Below are positions 44,836-56,500 of a stretch of 64,000 nucleotides of DNA, piece after piece. Source of the stretch: Blastobasis lacticolella (lineage: Eukaryota; Arthropoda; Insecta; Lepidoptera; Blastobasidae); contig LR990056.1 in NCBI GenBank assembly GCA_905147135.1, forward strand, positions 2,490,001 through 2,554,000. Direction: 5' to 3'. The notes under the pieces are model-generated. The model saw only the letters and a list, made by a program, of their open reading frames with translations. It was not told the origin of the DNA and did no database searches. Both the position numbers and the translations under genes were made by a program. Position 1 is the stretch's first letter. Each line of letters starts with the position of its first letter.

Positions 44836-45006
44836 GGGGGCACGGCAGTGTTCCTAAGCCACGCCAAGTCGAACAGTCAAAAATATTTCTAAAAGTAATG
44901 CAAATTATTGTAACTATGAAGGGGGCACGGCAGTGTTCCTAAGACACGCCAAGTCTAGTTAACAATAAATTTAAGGGGTACGGCAGTGTACTCCGCCAAG
45001 TCGAAT
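44836..45006 (+). repeat. Three copies of a GGGGCACGGCAGTGT...CGCCAAGTCGA motif
   Basis: Units of about 35 bases start near 44836, 44921 and 44974. The first two are nearly identical; the third is shortened. They lie inside the non-coding body of the copia-type element and are G+C-rich against an AT-rich background. Confidence 0.8.
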
Positions 45007-45424
45007 ATATATAAACAAAGGAAATACAAAAGGCAACAAGTTTTTTTTTAACAGAAAATAGTGTATTTGAATGATAATACATAGTGTGGTACCTACAGGG
45101 CAAACGGGACATACACCAAGATGATTTTGCCCTCTCTCTTCTGTTGGTCGGTTGGAAAATATTTCTTTAGAAATAAGCTGTACCTGTTGTGATTTAGCTG
45201 TATGTAAATTTTGTAAACTATTTATTGTGCACAATAAACTGTAAAATAAATAAATAAAATGATTATGATGATGAGTACCTACCATAAATACAATACTAGT
45301 ACCTATGTACTTAATAAGAGTTTTCTAAGTTGGAGCAGATGACATTACTTGATGATTTACATATGGCAAATATAACTATAAATTTATGGTATAATTAATA
45401 TACTCAATCCAAGACAACCCTGTA

Positions 45425-45534
45425 GGCCTAGCACAAGTTGCTCTCGCGCGCGATAAGCGACAAAAAGCGCGACATAGGTATTGCTATCTCTTTCGTCTTA
45501 GTTTTGATTATCGTGGACACACTTGTGCTAGGGC
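45425..45534. mobile_element. Small MITE nested in the copia-type element
   Basis: Inverted ends GGCCTAGCACAAGT and ACTTGTGCTAGGGCC, ~110 bp, with a GC-rich inner patch (CTCGCGCGCGATAAGCG). No target duplication could be settled. Confidence 0.6.
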
Positions 45535-46901
45535 CACTGGTAAACAGTGTTATAAACATTTTGACATCAAAAGAAGTTGAGAAATGTAAATCATGTTATA
45601 TGTTTTTGTAAAACGCATCACCTAGATGTTGTTGCCAACCCGCCTGCCAAGCGTGGAGATTATGGCAATAACCTCCCTTTTCGTGGGAGAGTCCCTAAGT
45701 CCTGCAGTGGACTGTTACGGGCTGTGATGATGATGATGAGATGTTGTTAAAATTAAATGTATGTGAAATTGTACTATCTTGAATCAAATAAATTGAAACA
45801 AATAAAGTGTTATTGTGTTATGTATCACAATTTAGCTAAAACTCACACATTTCACTTACATAATTTTGAATAAAGTGATATTGTTTTGAGTCATAGGCAT
45901 ATTGTTGTTAGTTTTAAATATAATTTGTAAAAAGTAAAAGTAAAATGACTATTATTATATAAAATAAGAATCAAATCATGACAGATTAACGGAAATATCT
46001 ATTTGTTTGGAAGAAAATAACTACTCCAAATAAAGTATCGTCACTGACGTCATGATTGAGAAGATTTACAAGTGAAATAAGTTTTTAGAATACCTATGTA
46101 TAATAATGTTATTCAACTGAATTTGTTTTGTAATATAATGACAAAATATTTGTTGATTTTATTAAGAATGTGTAAGATGTAACTCTATTGTGTAATAAGC
46201 TAATTCTAGCTTGCAAATTACGCAACTTAATATTTAAGTTGACATGGTTTGATTAGGTTTTCCTGGGTTTCCCTAATCCTAGCAACAAATGTTGGACCAT
46301 ATAAATGTTATAATTTTTCCCAGAATTCACATGGAAGGCTTGTTATGTTTTGTTAAGCTAAAGCTGTTTATTGAACATGGTCAATGAACCATTATGTTTT
46401 GATAAATCTTTGATAGAGAGTGTTGGCCAATTTCGTTTAGATAAGAGATCAATTTTTGAGGGGGGCTGTTGGAATATAAACATATTCCTCTACAAAAACC
46501 AATCTCCTAATGGCAACACTCACATATCTCTCTCTCTAGTCTGTGGTCTAGGATTCAAACTTTACTTCCGTCCGTGGCCTTCGTTAAAATACAAGCTGCA
46601 AAGCTAAGTATAAAACTTTAACTCTGTGTGTTATTTATCGGCCCCGTAATCCAATATCCTACAAATTTAAACTATGTTTTTCCTTCGTGTGTCCCCTAAA
46701 ATTTTTAAAATTATTCGTGTTTCCCTACCAAAATAAACTAGTTCTGGGAAATGAACCTATTGGTTATATTCTGTCGTGAATAGAAGTACCTACATTTTCC
46801 TCAAACCTTTCAAGGAATTTATACAATCAGCTAGATAATATAATTCCTATCTTAAACCTGAATTAATACTTTATTATTTTCTAAAAAAGAAACTTCATCA
46901 C

Positions 46902-47996
46902 TTAGACGTTAGTCAGCCAGGTTAAGCAGGCCTCCAGGCAGTCGCTCTTGCTACCAAAGTTGTTGAGGTTTCCGCCACAGCCTCCGTAGGTGAAACGCAT
47001 ACAATGAGCCATTCTCTGGTTGAAGTAATACTTGGTCATGAACAGTGTGCAGTCGCCCACGGCTGGCGGTAGCTTGCACCTCTCGTTGATAACTGAAAGC
47101 AACCATCATTGAGCGCTTTTATAATTCGTAACGTGACGATGTTGTCGTGGATGTCCACTTAGGGTCGACGTTGCCAAAGTAATTTTAAAACATTTGAATT
47201 TTCTTGGCAAAAATCAAATTGGTCACCGTTTGAATCGAGAACTTTCTTATTTTACTGATTATTTGACTGAAGTGACTTTAATATCGCTGAAAAGCGAAAC
47301 TGACAAGAGGATGTAGGTAATGCATCTCGGCTTTTTTATTTGTAGAACCCACACAAGAGGATATGTACCTAAGCACTGTCGCTACGTCAGTCGAAATATA
47401 GGTAAAAGAACGGGCCTGGTAGTGAACGGGCAGACCAACGTTTTGTGGTTCTCCTAACCCTCTACTATCGCTACAAAGTAGAATTTATTTTGTACTTCAT
47501 GACGTAGGTTGACCTACTCCGCCCTCACAGTCGTCCAGTACTGCTAAATAATTAGAAATTCACTCACCGTCATACTCTGCAGTAACCTGTGACAAATCAA
47601 CAATTGAAGTTGAGAGCATTTATTAGATAATGTTATAAGGTATTGCATGTTAGGCTATCTTTCGTTTGTATAATGTACCTCCACTATCACTCACTGTATC
47701 ACTTCGTAACAAAACAACATCATGATATCAGCCGAACGACGCCAACTGGGCATAGGCCTCCCCCAGAGATCTCCACAAAGGCCGGTCCTGTGCCTTCCGC
47801 ATCCAGCTGGTACCTGCAAGCTATACCAGGTCGCCGGTCCACCTTGTGGGAGGCCTGCCAACGCTGCGTCTTCCGATAAACAAACAACACAACTTGCGAT
47901 AATTGTATTAGTTGTACTCACTTGTAGTCCGGTACAAAAAAGAACCATCAGGCCTACTACGGTGATCATTTTGTCATTACCTAATTCAATTTTCAT
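46902..47996 (-). CDS. Secreted single-Kunitz-domain protein, copy B (intact)
   Basis: Exons are 47996-47922 (75 nt), 47586-47568 (19 nt) and 47092-46902 (191 nt), with GTGAGT donors and CAG acceptors, phases 0 and 1. The product is 94 residues: a hydrophobic signal (MITVVGLMVLFCTG), a six-residue linker and one Kunitz/BPTI domain with all six Cys (ERC, GDC, HCMRF, GGC, SDC, EAC) and the YGGCGGN-LNNF core. The P1 position after the second Cys is Thr, not the Lys/Arg of trypsin inhibitors, so an elastase-like target or a non-inhibitory role is possible. TATAAA (48061-48056) and an initiator precede it; AATAAA lies about 30 bases after the stop. The start is the first ATG after the initiator. 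It is secreted, probably to haemolymph or a gland. Confidence 0.85.
47723..47878 (+). repeat. Interspersed repeat in Kunitz intron 1, copy B
   Basis: Partner of 9348-9503. Confidence 0.65.
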
Positions 47997-48055
47997 AGGC
48001 AATCCACAATGAATGATAGTATTTTCAGCACTGATACACCATCAGAACTGCTTTC

Positions 48056-48061
48056 TTTATA
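48056..48061 (-). promoter_or_regulatory. TATA box of Kunitz gene, copy B
   Basis: TATAAA on the minus strand with TCAGT (A at 48032) 29 bases downstream and the ATG at 47996. Confidence 0.75.
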
Positions 48062-48244
48062 GCTGTTGTTTCGTAACACTGACCTATTGTGCCCGACGAG
48101 AATACTGGGAAAGGTAATTAGTTACTGTTTTTATTAGACTTATATTTATAATGGTCTACATGGCTTATTCTCTCTGTTCTGGGAAAATATTCCCTTCACA
48201 CACTGCGTCGAAAAAATGTCACATGTAGATGGATTTGTCATGGG

Positions 48245-48512
48245 TGTATTTTTTATGTAATACGGCAGACAAACAGGCGTGCGGGCCACCTGATGGAAAG
48301 TGGTCACCGTCGGCAATGGACATCAGCAACACCAGGGGTGCTGCCAATATTTTGCCCGCCTCTCAGGAGACCTCTTATATGTATACCTCATGAACGATCC
48401 CATGTCATAGTCCAAAGGAAACAGTGTGGCTGGGAGCTCATTCCACATCTGAATCTTACGAGCGAGAATTGTTCTTTCGAAACTTTGCGTGTACACCACT
48501 AGAGAGTCCACG
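48245..48512 (-). mobile_element. LINE ORF2 C-terminus and 3' tail, copy B
   Basis: Partner of 9900-10150: minus frame RKIQMWNELPATLFPLDYD and the CACCTGATGGAAAGTGGTC tail. Confidence 0.7.
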
Positions 48513-49705
48513 TTATGGTGATGAGTACCCAGCCCACGTTAATGTTGAGTTGGGTTGAGTACCCACCCAGTGTTGTTGGGGATGCCGTAATTGTGGTGGA
48601 ACACGCTTTTTCGGGTCTGTAGAGGAGAGTGGTACTATCTCGACATTATGTCGTATCTAGAGTTTGGGCGCTACTCGACGGCAGAAGTACTCAGTTTGTC
48701 AGAAATTCATTGTTGCAAGACCAGTGGTTTCTTCTTAATAATTTTTCTTGCCAGACTGTAGATAGAAGTTGCCTTACGACGTCCGTAAGTTGAACTCGAG
48801 TGCAATATTCCTACGTATCTACTAACCATTTACGTTAACTTTGCCCCTAATCTGATTCTTTAAGCGTCAGTGAGATAAAACAACGCATACAGAACAAAGT
48901 GCAAAATTAGGTAGGTATGTATTTTTATGCCATATATGCTTTGGATAGGGGGTGAACTAACTAATAGCATCTTAATATTAAAAAATTAACAAGGAACGTT
49001 ATGTAGGTAATAATTTTAGTTTGTTTATTTCAAAAGGTCTAAACGTTATAATATGTCGACCAGGTAAATATTTGCTATTCTCAATAAAAATTGGTTTTCT
49101 TTTCTTCGTCTCATTGTTACTGCATTCTAACCTGGAAATAATAGAGAATACAACTCTTCTAACAATCGTCTTTAAATCAAGGTTTAATCTTCAAGAAAGG
49201 GGTGAATAGATCTTACGGGGTCCGTAACGCGTGGGTGATGCCCCTGGTATTGCAAACGTCCATAGGCTGCGGTGTCTAATTACCATCAGGCAGGCCGTGA
49301 GCTTGTTTGCCGCCTTAGTATTATAAAAATAGGATAGGTTTGGGTCGGCCACCATCACACGAGCCCAAGGCAACCTCGCTTGCTCGTTTTCTTACTGATA
49401 GATGGACGAGGCTGCACGAAGTGCTGTTCAGATTCTACTAGTCGCACGTAAAAAGACCAGTCAAATAATGAATCCGATATCATCTAGCCACAGATAGGGC
49501 ATCTTGGACGATGCTGGAAAGCAGGCGAAGTGCAGGAAGATGAGTAAGAAAGCGGACCCTAGTAGAAGCCGGGATTGACCGCTGATGGAATGATGATGAT
49601 GACATCGCATGGCAGTCAATCAAGCTGTAAAACACAAACCTGATGATGAGTACTTATGTATTTAATGTATAAAAAAAACAAACATATTGCAACCGTAGGT
49701 CACAA

Positions 49706-49919
49706 TCTTTATATATATAATTCTTCTGTGAGTGTGTATGTCACTGAACTTCTCTCAAACGACTGGACCGATTTTGATGAAATTTTTTGTGTGTGTTCAA
49801 GGGGATCTGGGAATGGTTTAGATTCACAATTTTGTCAGAATGTTTTAGCTTATTAAAAAAAGTTTGAAATTTTCAAATTAAAGACGTGTAGACAGGACAA
49901 CGTCTGTCGGGTCCGCTAG
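49706..49919 (+). mobile_element. Non-autonomous Helitron, copy B
   Basis: Partner of 16761-16973. The sequence just left of it is the junction of the 4.3-kb deletion in B. Confidence 0.85.
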
Positions 49920-49955
49920 TATTTAATAAAAAAAAGAGAGTAATAAGATTCTTAC

Positions 49956-50006
49956 GTAAAAGACGACCACCATAATGAAAACTGCCTTTGCAATAGTTGA
50001 AGACAT
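49956..50006 (-). CDS. Signal-peptide first exon with own promoter, copy B
   Basis: Identical to 17010-17060, with its TATATAAA (50095-50088) and initiator. Its candidate linker exon is deleted here, but phase 0 would allow splicing to the 19-nt exon at 47586 and the Kunitz exon. Confidence 0.55.
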
Positions 50007-50606
50007 TTTCAGACTTTCGAAAGTGCAGATTAGGTAGATATGTATTCTTCGTAGAAGGCTTCTGATAAAAGTTTGAAAATTGTTGCCTTTATATACAAAA
50101 CTATGCGAATAGGCACTTAGGTGTTTACTTGAAAACCTAAGTACTTTAGCTATTTATTTACATAATCTAACAATAGATACGTGTAAAGGAACAATTGTAA
50201 GTAGGAAGTTGTATCACTCAGGCAAGTGCATTTTTAAAAGAAGAAACAATGTCTTTGTTACGATTTTTTGTACAATAAACTATTAAATAAATAATAAGGA
50301 ACCTACCGTAGCTATTTCAGAGTTCCGTATTTGAAAAGGGAAAACGTTTTAACTAAATCCTACTTTTTAACTTCACTGTTGTTATGGTTAGTCCAGCCAG
50401 ATTCAAGGTACCCATATTATGATTATCATACCCATACCAATTTGTTCAAGCATATTTATTTATTTTTTATATTCATATTACAGGCCCAAGTAACCTGCTA
50501 GCCTTTGGAAAGAGGTCTCTAGAGCAGCCTTAAAGCGAAGAATTGTCATTGCTGAATCGGATGCGAGAGCCGGCTGACGACGCGATGAAGAGGACTGGGC
50601 GAAGTA

Positions 50607-51895
50607 GAGGATGTTGACCTCTAAGATGATGGTGACCTAATAATTTAGGCTTGTACTAGGAGATTTTCAATGATAGATACTGTCAAATAGACTGTCAATA
50701 CAACATCCCATGGAAAATATATTTTACCATCAGCCCAACACTCTACAAGCTAGCTCGAGAGAGCTTTATGAAATGAAATGAATAAATAAATAATCGTGGA
50801 CAAATCCACACAGCGCCATCTAGCCCCAAAGTAAGCAAAGCTTGTGTTATGGGTGCTAGATAAGTGATAAACTACTTATATACTTTTAAATACATACTTA
50901 TTATACATAGAACACCCAGACCCGCAACAGAAAATAAAATTCATCATTTCAATTTCTGCCCGGCCGGGAATCGAACCAGTGGCATGTTGACCACTGAACC
51001 ACACAGGTCGTCAAAATGAATGAAATGAAAATACATTTACTGTCCTTATAATTCTACCTATTACGTGTAGATACCTATGGCTTACAATAATGCTAAGTCT
51101 ATATATAGTATAAAACAAAGTCGCTTCCCGTCGTCTGTTTCTATGTATCTATGTATGAATTATGTACGCTTAGATCTTTTGAATTACGCAACGGGTTTTC
51201 ACCGATAGATAGTGAGTTAAGGGAAAGGTTTATTAGATAGAAGAAATAGGTAAGTAGGGGTAAAGTAGGTGAACGCGAACGAAGTCGCGGCGGGTCCACT
51301 GGTATCTAATAATTTACTCGTGGCTTGTTTCAATAGGTAAAGTAGGTGAACGCGAATGAAGTCGAGGCGGGTCCACTGGTATCTAATAATTTACTCATGG
51401 CTGGCTTCAATAGGAAAAGACAAAAACCAAGGGTGGACAACGATAGTGATGACCTTGAGGAAGGCGTCAGTGTCTTTTCTTCAGTATTTCCTGTATTGGC
51501 GGCATGTTAGTTCCTTTTTACGCCACATTTATCATTATCTTTGTCGCACTTTATAGTATTGTCTTTTTTATTGAAATACAATACAATACAAAACTCTTCA
51601 TTTGCACACCAATGAACACAAGTACATAAATACTATTGAATGCTTTATTTATTTAAATTTAATTAAAAATTAAATAAATAGAAGAACAAAAACATTACAA
51701 TGACAGAAAGAACTATAGAAGTAGGTAGTTATCTACTTAATTGTGTCCTTTTTCTTTACATAATAATATGTCTGCATAGCTACCATTGTTTACCTAAGTA
51801 GAGTCATTGCACCTGTTACTATATCAAACATTACTTCCATACAAATGTAGTACCTAAACAACGGGTTCAAGTATTAGATACATACACGTTAAAAT
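50607..51895. mobile_element. Block of nested repeats, copy B only
   Basis: Absent from A (about 17665). It contains a minus-strand SINE (50795-51010) with a tRNA-like head (GGTTCAGTGGTCAAC, GGTTCGATTCCC), a Helitron (51098-51302), a ~76-bp tandem duplication of the Helitron 3' end, and a LINE tail near 51570-51605. No gene is present. Confidence 0.7.
51098..51302 (+). mobile_element. Non-autonomous Helitron
   Basis: Starts TCTATATATAGTATAAAAC, ends GGGTCCACTGG, with the CGCGAACGAAGTCGCG 3' hairpin. Same family as 41304-41511. The last ~40 bases plus flank are repeated at about 51340-51415. Confidence 0.8.
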
Positions 51896-52217
51896 CACAT
51901 GTTTAATCCAAAAAACTTTAGCGTTCTAACTCCCCTACAGCATGTTGTAGAGTAGAGTAAAATGTCTTCAGCAATTACAAAAGTCACTTCCATTTTTTTT
52001 TTTTTTTTATACGACTGACAAACAGGCAAGCGGGGATGGAAAATGGTCACCGCTGGCTATGGACATCAGCAACACAAGGGGCGCTACCAATGCGTTGTCA
52101 GCCTCTGAGGAGACCTCTAATATACCTCATGAACGATCCCATGTCATAGTCCAAAGAAAACACTATACAAGCAATACAAAGACTGGTGTTACTAGCAACG
52201 AAAGATAATATATAAAA

Positions 52218-52535
52218 ATAATCATCTTGGCGTTAATGTCCCGGTTGTGCTCTCTCACACGAAGACCCGGGGTCCGCCTTAACAAGGGGCCAGGGGCAGA
52301 TCAGATTATCACAGTGGAGCGACTGCCATCTGAGCTCCGAAGCCCAGATGGAACATATCCAGACTGGATCAAGGTTACATATTCAGTCGCCTGAATGTGC
52401 AGATTTCATCACGATGTTTACAATCACCGTAAGAGCATTGGTTAGCATTTTACTAGTGGCCGTCGCAATGGAATTCGAACCCGGTAACTTTTGCTTACAA
52501 GTCGGATACCTTAACCACTCGGCCACCAACGCCCC
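52218..52535 (-). mobile_element. tRNA-derived SINE, copy B
   Basis: Partner of 18002-18320. The LINE tail at 51990-52170 beside it is the partner of 17765-17960. Confidence 0.85.
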
Positions 52536-53563
52536 TTATATATTCTTCAAAATATTTCACATGGGAAATGTTCCACAAAAACCTATTTCGATTTCGGGAG
52601 CTGATTCTTTTAAAAATAAATTATAGGATCGAGTTATACTTTAACGATTTCGTCTAAAACTAGTCCTCAGTGGTTGGAGAGATTCGAAATAATTATATTA
52701 GTAATTATTTTGTTAGTTAATACTCATAGAAAAGGACACATTTGACTATGCGAACGCCCGCGTGATTGCCGCCGAAGATCTCCCTCCTTTTCTCTCCTTT
52801 CCCATAGATACCAACGCCATCTATGTGCAGAAGCGTGGTATCACTCACGATTTAAATGTGTTTATAGATTATTTAAGAGTTCTAAAATTACCTAGTTTTA
52901 ATGCGAAAATATTTATGGGTTTTTCGATATTAAAAGAAATCTCTATGGCTGTACGGATATAATCTGTGATCACAAAGCATAGTGCAACAGAAGGTAGCAT
53001 GACGGCGGTAACTAGGATTGGTAGGGCAAAATAGGCAAGAGCGTGTCGAATGTTCGAACGGCTGGGTTCCGTAGTTGTTTGTCATTATTCATAATTTAGA
53101 GAGGACTGGTTCATGCTGTATTTAAACATATTTTAGGAAGAATATGCCGTATTCAAACATATTTTAGGATGGTAAATGAATCTAATTTCGTTGTTATTCA
53201 AAAGGTACCGATTAAGGGAATGCCTGGTTATCAAAATAAGTACGGGTTATGGAGCTGGATTATTATTGCTCCCTGTGTAGGGCTATTTGACAGTGGTGAT
53301 TTCCCGTTTCTCTTCTGCCTATAACTCCACACCTTATGGATTTTACATTGGTGGGGTGGACGCATGTTTCTCGGTTTTATGTTGAATCTTTAACGGGTGT
53401 ATAGATGAATAGACAAACTTGTTAACAGGTTGTGAACTCGCGTTTCTTATACAAGTTTATGCATTTATTGGGGCTCAAAGATACCCGCAGGGTTCATAGA
53501 TAATTAAAGTAGGTACGTTACGTTTTTATCTAGTGTACTAATGTAACTATTTTAACATTGCAG

Positions 53564-56500
53564 TGTCACCTGTGATTGAAAGACCGAGAAAAGTCCCAAC
53601 TATATCTGGTGGTGAACCTCGTTGGGAACAGGGTACAGACCAACTACCAAATAATGCCGTTATAGGAGGTTTTGAGAATGAAGTTCTCTACGTTATCAGA
53701 TCTTTTCACAATGGATCACTCACACCGGGCAAGTTTGTACCCTCTGAGGGGCTGGGGTACATAGCGTGGGGTGGTAGTGCCGAAGATAAAGAAGATCTTG
53801 ATGTAAGTTACAAAATGCCACCACTATAACCATACACTCATACATTTTTAAGACCTGAGCTATGTGCCATAAAAAAGTGTCCAATAACAATAATCACCAT
53901 TAATATGTCTTTAATATGTAATAAAAGTACAAGATAACTGAATTACATGTTTATTGGAGCTAAGGAGCATAACAAGTGACTTATTGTCCAACTACCTACA
54001 TTATATCATCTTATTCTAAAATAAGGTAAACAAGCAGATACTACCCTCACTTGCATACATAACATACCTCCCCTTTTAAGCTAGACAAATCTAGCATTTA
54101 AAGGTTAATTATATAATTAAGAAAGATAACAAAGATTATTATTATTTCTAAACCCAACACCTATTTAATCTAAATTTAGTCTAGAATCATTCTTTTACTG
54201 ATGACTCTGCTGAAGATGATGGTCTCCGATAAGGTGATCTCGAATGTACATTTAATCTATTTTTGATCTTCCCAACACCCTCCAAATGTACATCCGCTGA
54301 CTGTGGGATTCCCAAAAACTCAGCCCATTTCTCTGAACTCGGGATCTCAATAATATTTTCGCCAGTTTCGGCTTCTGCCTCATCAGAAATTTGTGAGTCT
54401 TCCGTTGCCTCTTCTGGGGTTTCAACATTTGTTTCCTCTACTTCACCTCCTTCCCCTCCTTGTCCATCATTATTCTCAGTCATCTTAATCATCTGGTCAA
54501 TATGTCTATTAATAACCCATCCATCATTGGTTTCGACCTTATAATGAGATGGTCCATCTTTCTCTAATACCCTTCCCGGTAACCACCTCGGGCCTTCACT
54601 ATAATTTCTGTACATCACCCGATAACCAACTCGTGCTTCTCTTTGTTTTCTATTAGTATTGTTAACTAACTGCTGTTCTATTTTTTTCTTTTGTTTATTG
54701 TCAGGGTGGACTGTATCCAACAATGTGCGCAAGCGTCTATTCATCAGTAGTTCTGCGGGGCTCTTGTTTGTGCCAGCGCAAGGGGTAACCCGAAGTCCAA
54801 GTAACATGTTAGGTATCTTGATGTCCCATGACAAGTCATTCATTTTGCGAAGCTTCTCTTTAACGGTCTGTACCATCCTTTCAGCTAAACCATTCGTCGC
54901 TGGATGATACGGGGCAGTCGTTGCATGTCTAATGTTGTTGGCATTTAAAAAGTCTCTCATTTCCTGAGAAACAAAAGCTGTTCCATTATCAGATACGACA
55001 GTCTCACATAAACCATGTGTAGCGAATAGCATTCTCAAATGCCGAATAACTGTTGTTGAGGTTGTGTTGCTTATCAGGAACACTTCTGGCCAGCGAGAAA
55101 AAGCATCTACTATAATTAAAAAGGTTTTATTTTGAAATGGACCCGCAAAATCAACATGGATTCTTGACCATGGACTGCTTGGTGATATCCATTCGTAACT
55201 TGTCCTGGTAGGCATGTGTCTATTCTCCAAACATTTAGTACAATTCGCCACCAGTTTCTCGACATCGTTGTTTAATTGTGGCCACCAAACATAGCTTCTC
55301 GCCAATGCTTTCGTTTGGACCATTCCATTGTGGGTCTTGTGCATCACTTTCAAAACAGCTGCCTGCAACGAAGTTGGAATTACGACACGACATCCCAGCA
55401 ATAAACACCCATCCTGCAAGGATAATTGAGATCGTTGTAACCAATAAGTGCGCAGACCCTCTTCCGTAATCTTAGCGGGCCATCCCCGCAGGACATAATT
55501 CACCACTCGTGATAAATACTTGTCTTTGGCAGTCTCTGCTGCTATGTGTTCTTCGTTATATGGAAAATCAGCCGGTGTTTCCGCCATGAGCAACACGTCA
55601 CACATCTGTGGTTCATCTTGATCTGGCACCGGTTGTGGCCAGCGACTCAAACTGTCTGCGTTTCCAATTTGTGGGCCTGGTTTATATACTATCCTGTAAT
55701 TGTGTGATGTCAGGACTAAGGCAATTCTAGTTAGACGAGGGGAAAGCATATTAGACATCGGCTTACAAGGATCGAAGATGCCTAAAAGGGGCTTGTGATC
55801 TGTCACAATTGTAAAAGACCTCCCCATCAAATAATTGTGAAATTTTTGGATCCCGAACATGATAGCAGCAGCCTCTTTATCCAGCTGTGAATATCTTCGT
55901 TCGTGTGTATGTAAAGTTCTGGAACCCATTGCAATAGGTCTCTCTTTGCCGTCCTTCATGACGTGCGCTAGTACCGCGCCGACACCATACTCTGAGCTGT
56001 CACATGTTAAAGTAAGTGGTTTCTCTAAATTATAATGTACAAGTGTCATATCATATGTTAGCTCGTGCTTTGCCGACTCGAAAGCCTTTTGCTCCTTATC
56101 TGTCCATCGCCAAGCTTGTGCCTTATCTAGCAATCTGTGCAATGGTTCTAAAATAGTAGCTTTCCGTGGTATAAACCTTTCATAAAAGTTGTAAAGTCCT
56201 AGGAAAGCCTGTAATTCTTGTTTGTTATTCGGCTTCGGCGTCATTTTTATTGATTCGACCTTCTTTGAAGAAGGATGAATACCCTCCGAGTCAATGACAA
56301 ACCCTAGGAACTCCACTTTCTCTTTCGCCCATTTGCATTTGCTTTTATTTAGACGTAAACCTGCTGCTTCGATACGCTGAAGAACTGCATCTAAGCGATA
56401 CTGCATTTCTACTACGGTGCGACCGCTCACGATTATATCGTCAATCAAGACTGCGACGCCCTCGACGCCGGCGAGTAAACTAGTCATCAGCCGTTGAAAG

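Larger units (their letters stand above)
41674..46663 (+). mobile_element. Copia-type LTR retrotransposon without coding capacity (LARD-like), copy B only
   Basis: Two 197-bp LTRs (41674-41870 and 46467-46663), TGTTGGAATATAAAC...ATATCCTACA, differ at one base by eye. AATTT duplications flank them (41669-41673, 46664-46668). The primer site beside the left LTR, GGTTATGGGACCCAG, resembles the internal initiator-tRNA-Met site used by Drosophila copia. A GAGGGGGGC purine tract precedes the right LTR. The ~4.6 kb between holds no gag, protease, integrase or RT; the longest open frame is about 104 codons. Copy A has an empty site near 8265. It must use proteins from another element. Confidence 0.9.
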
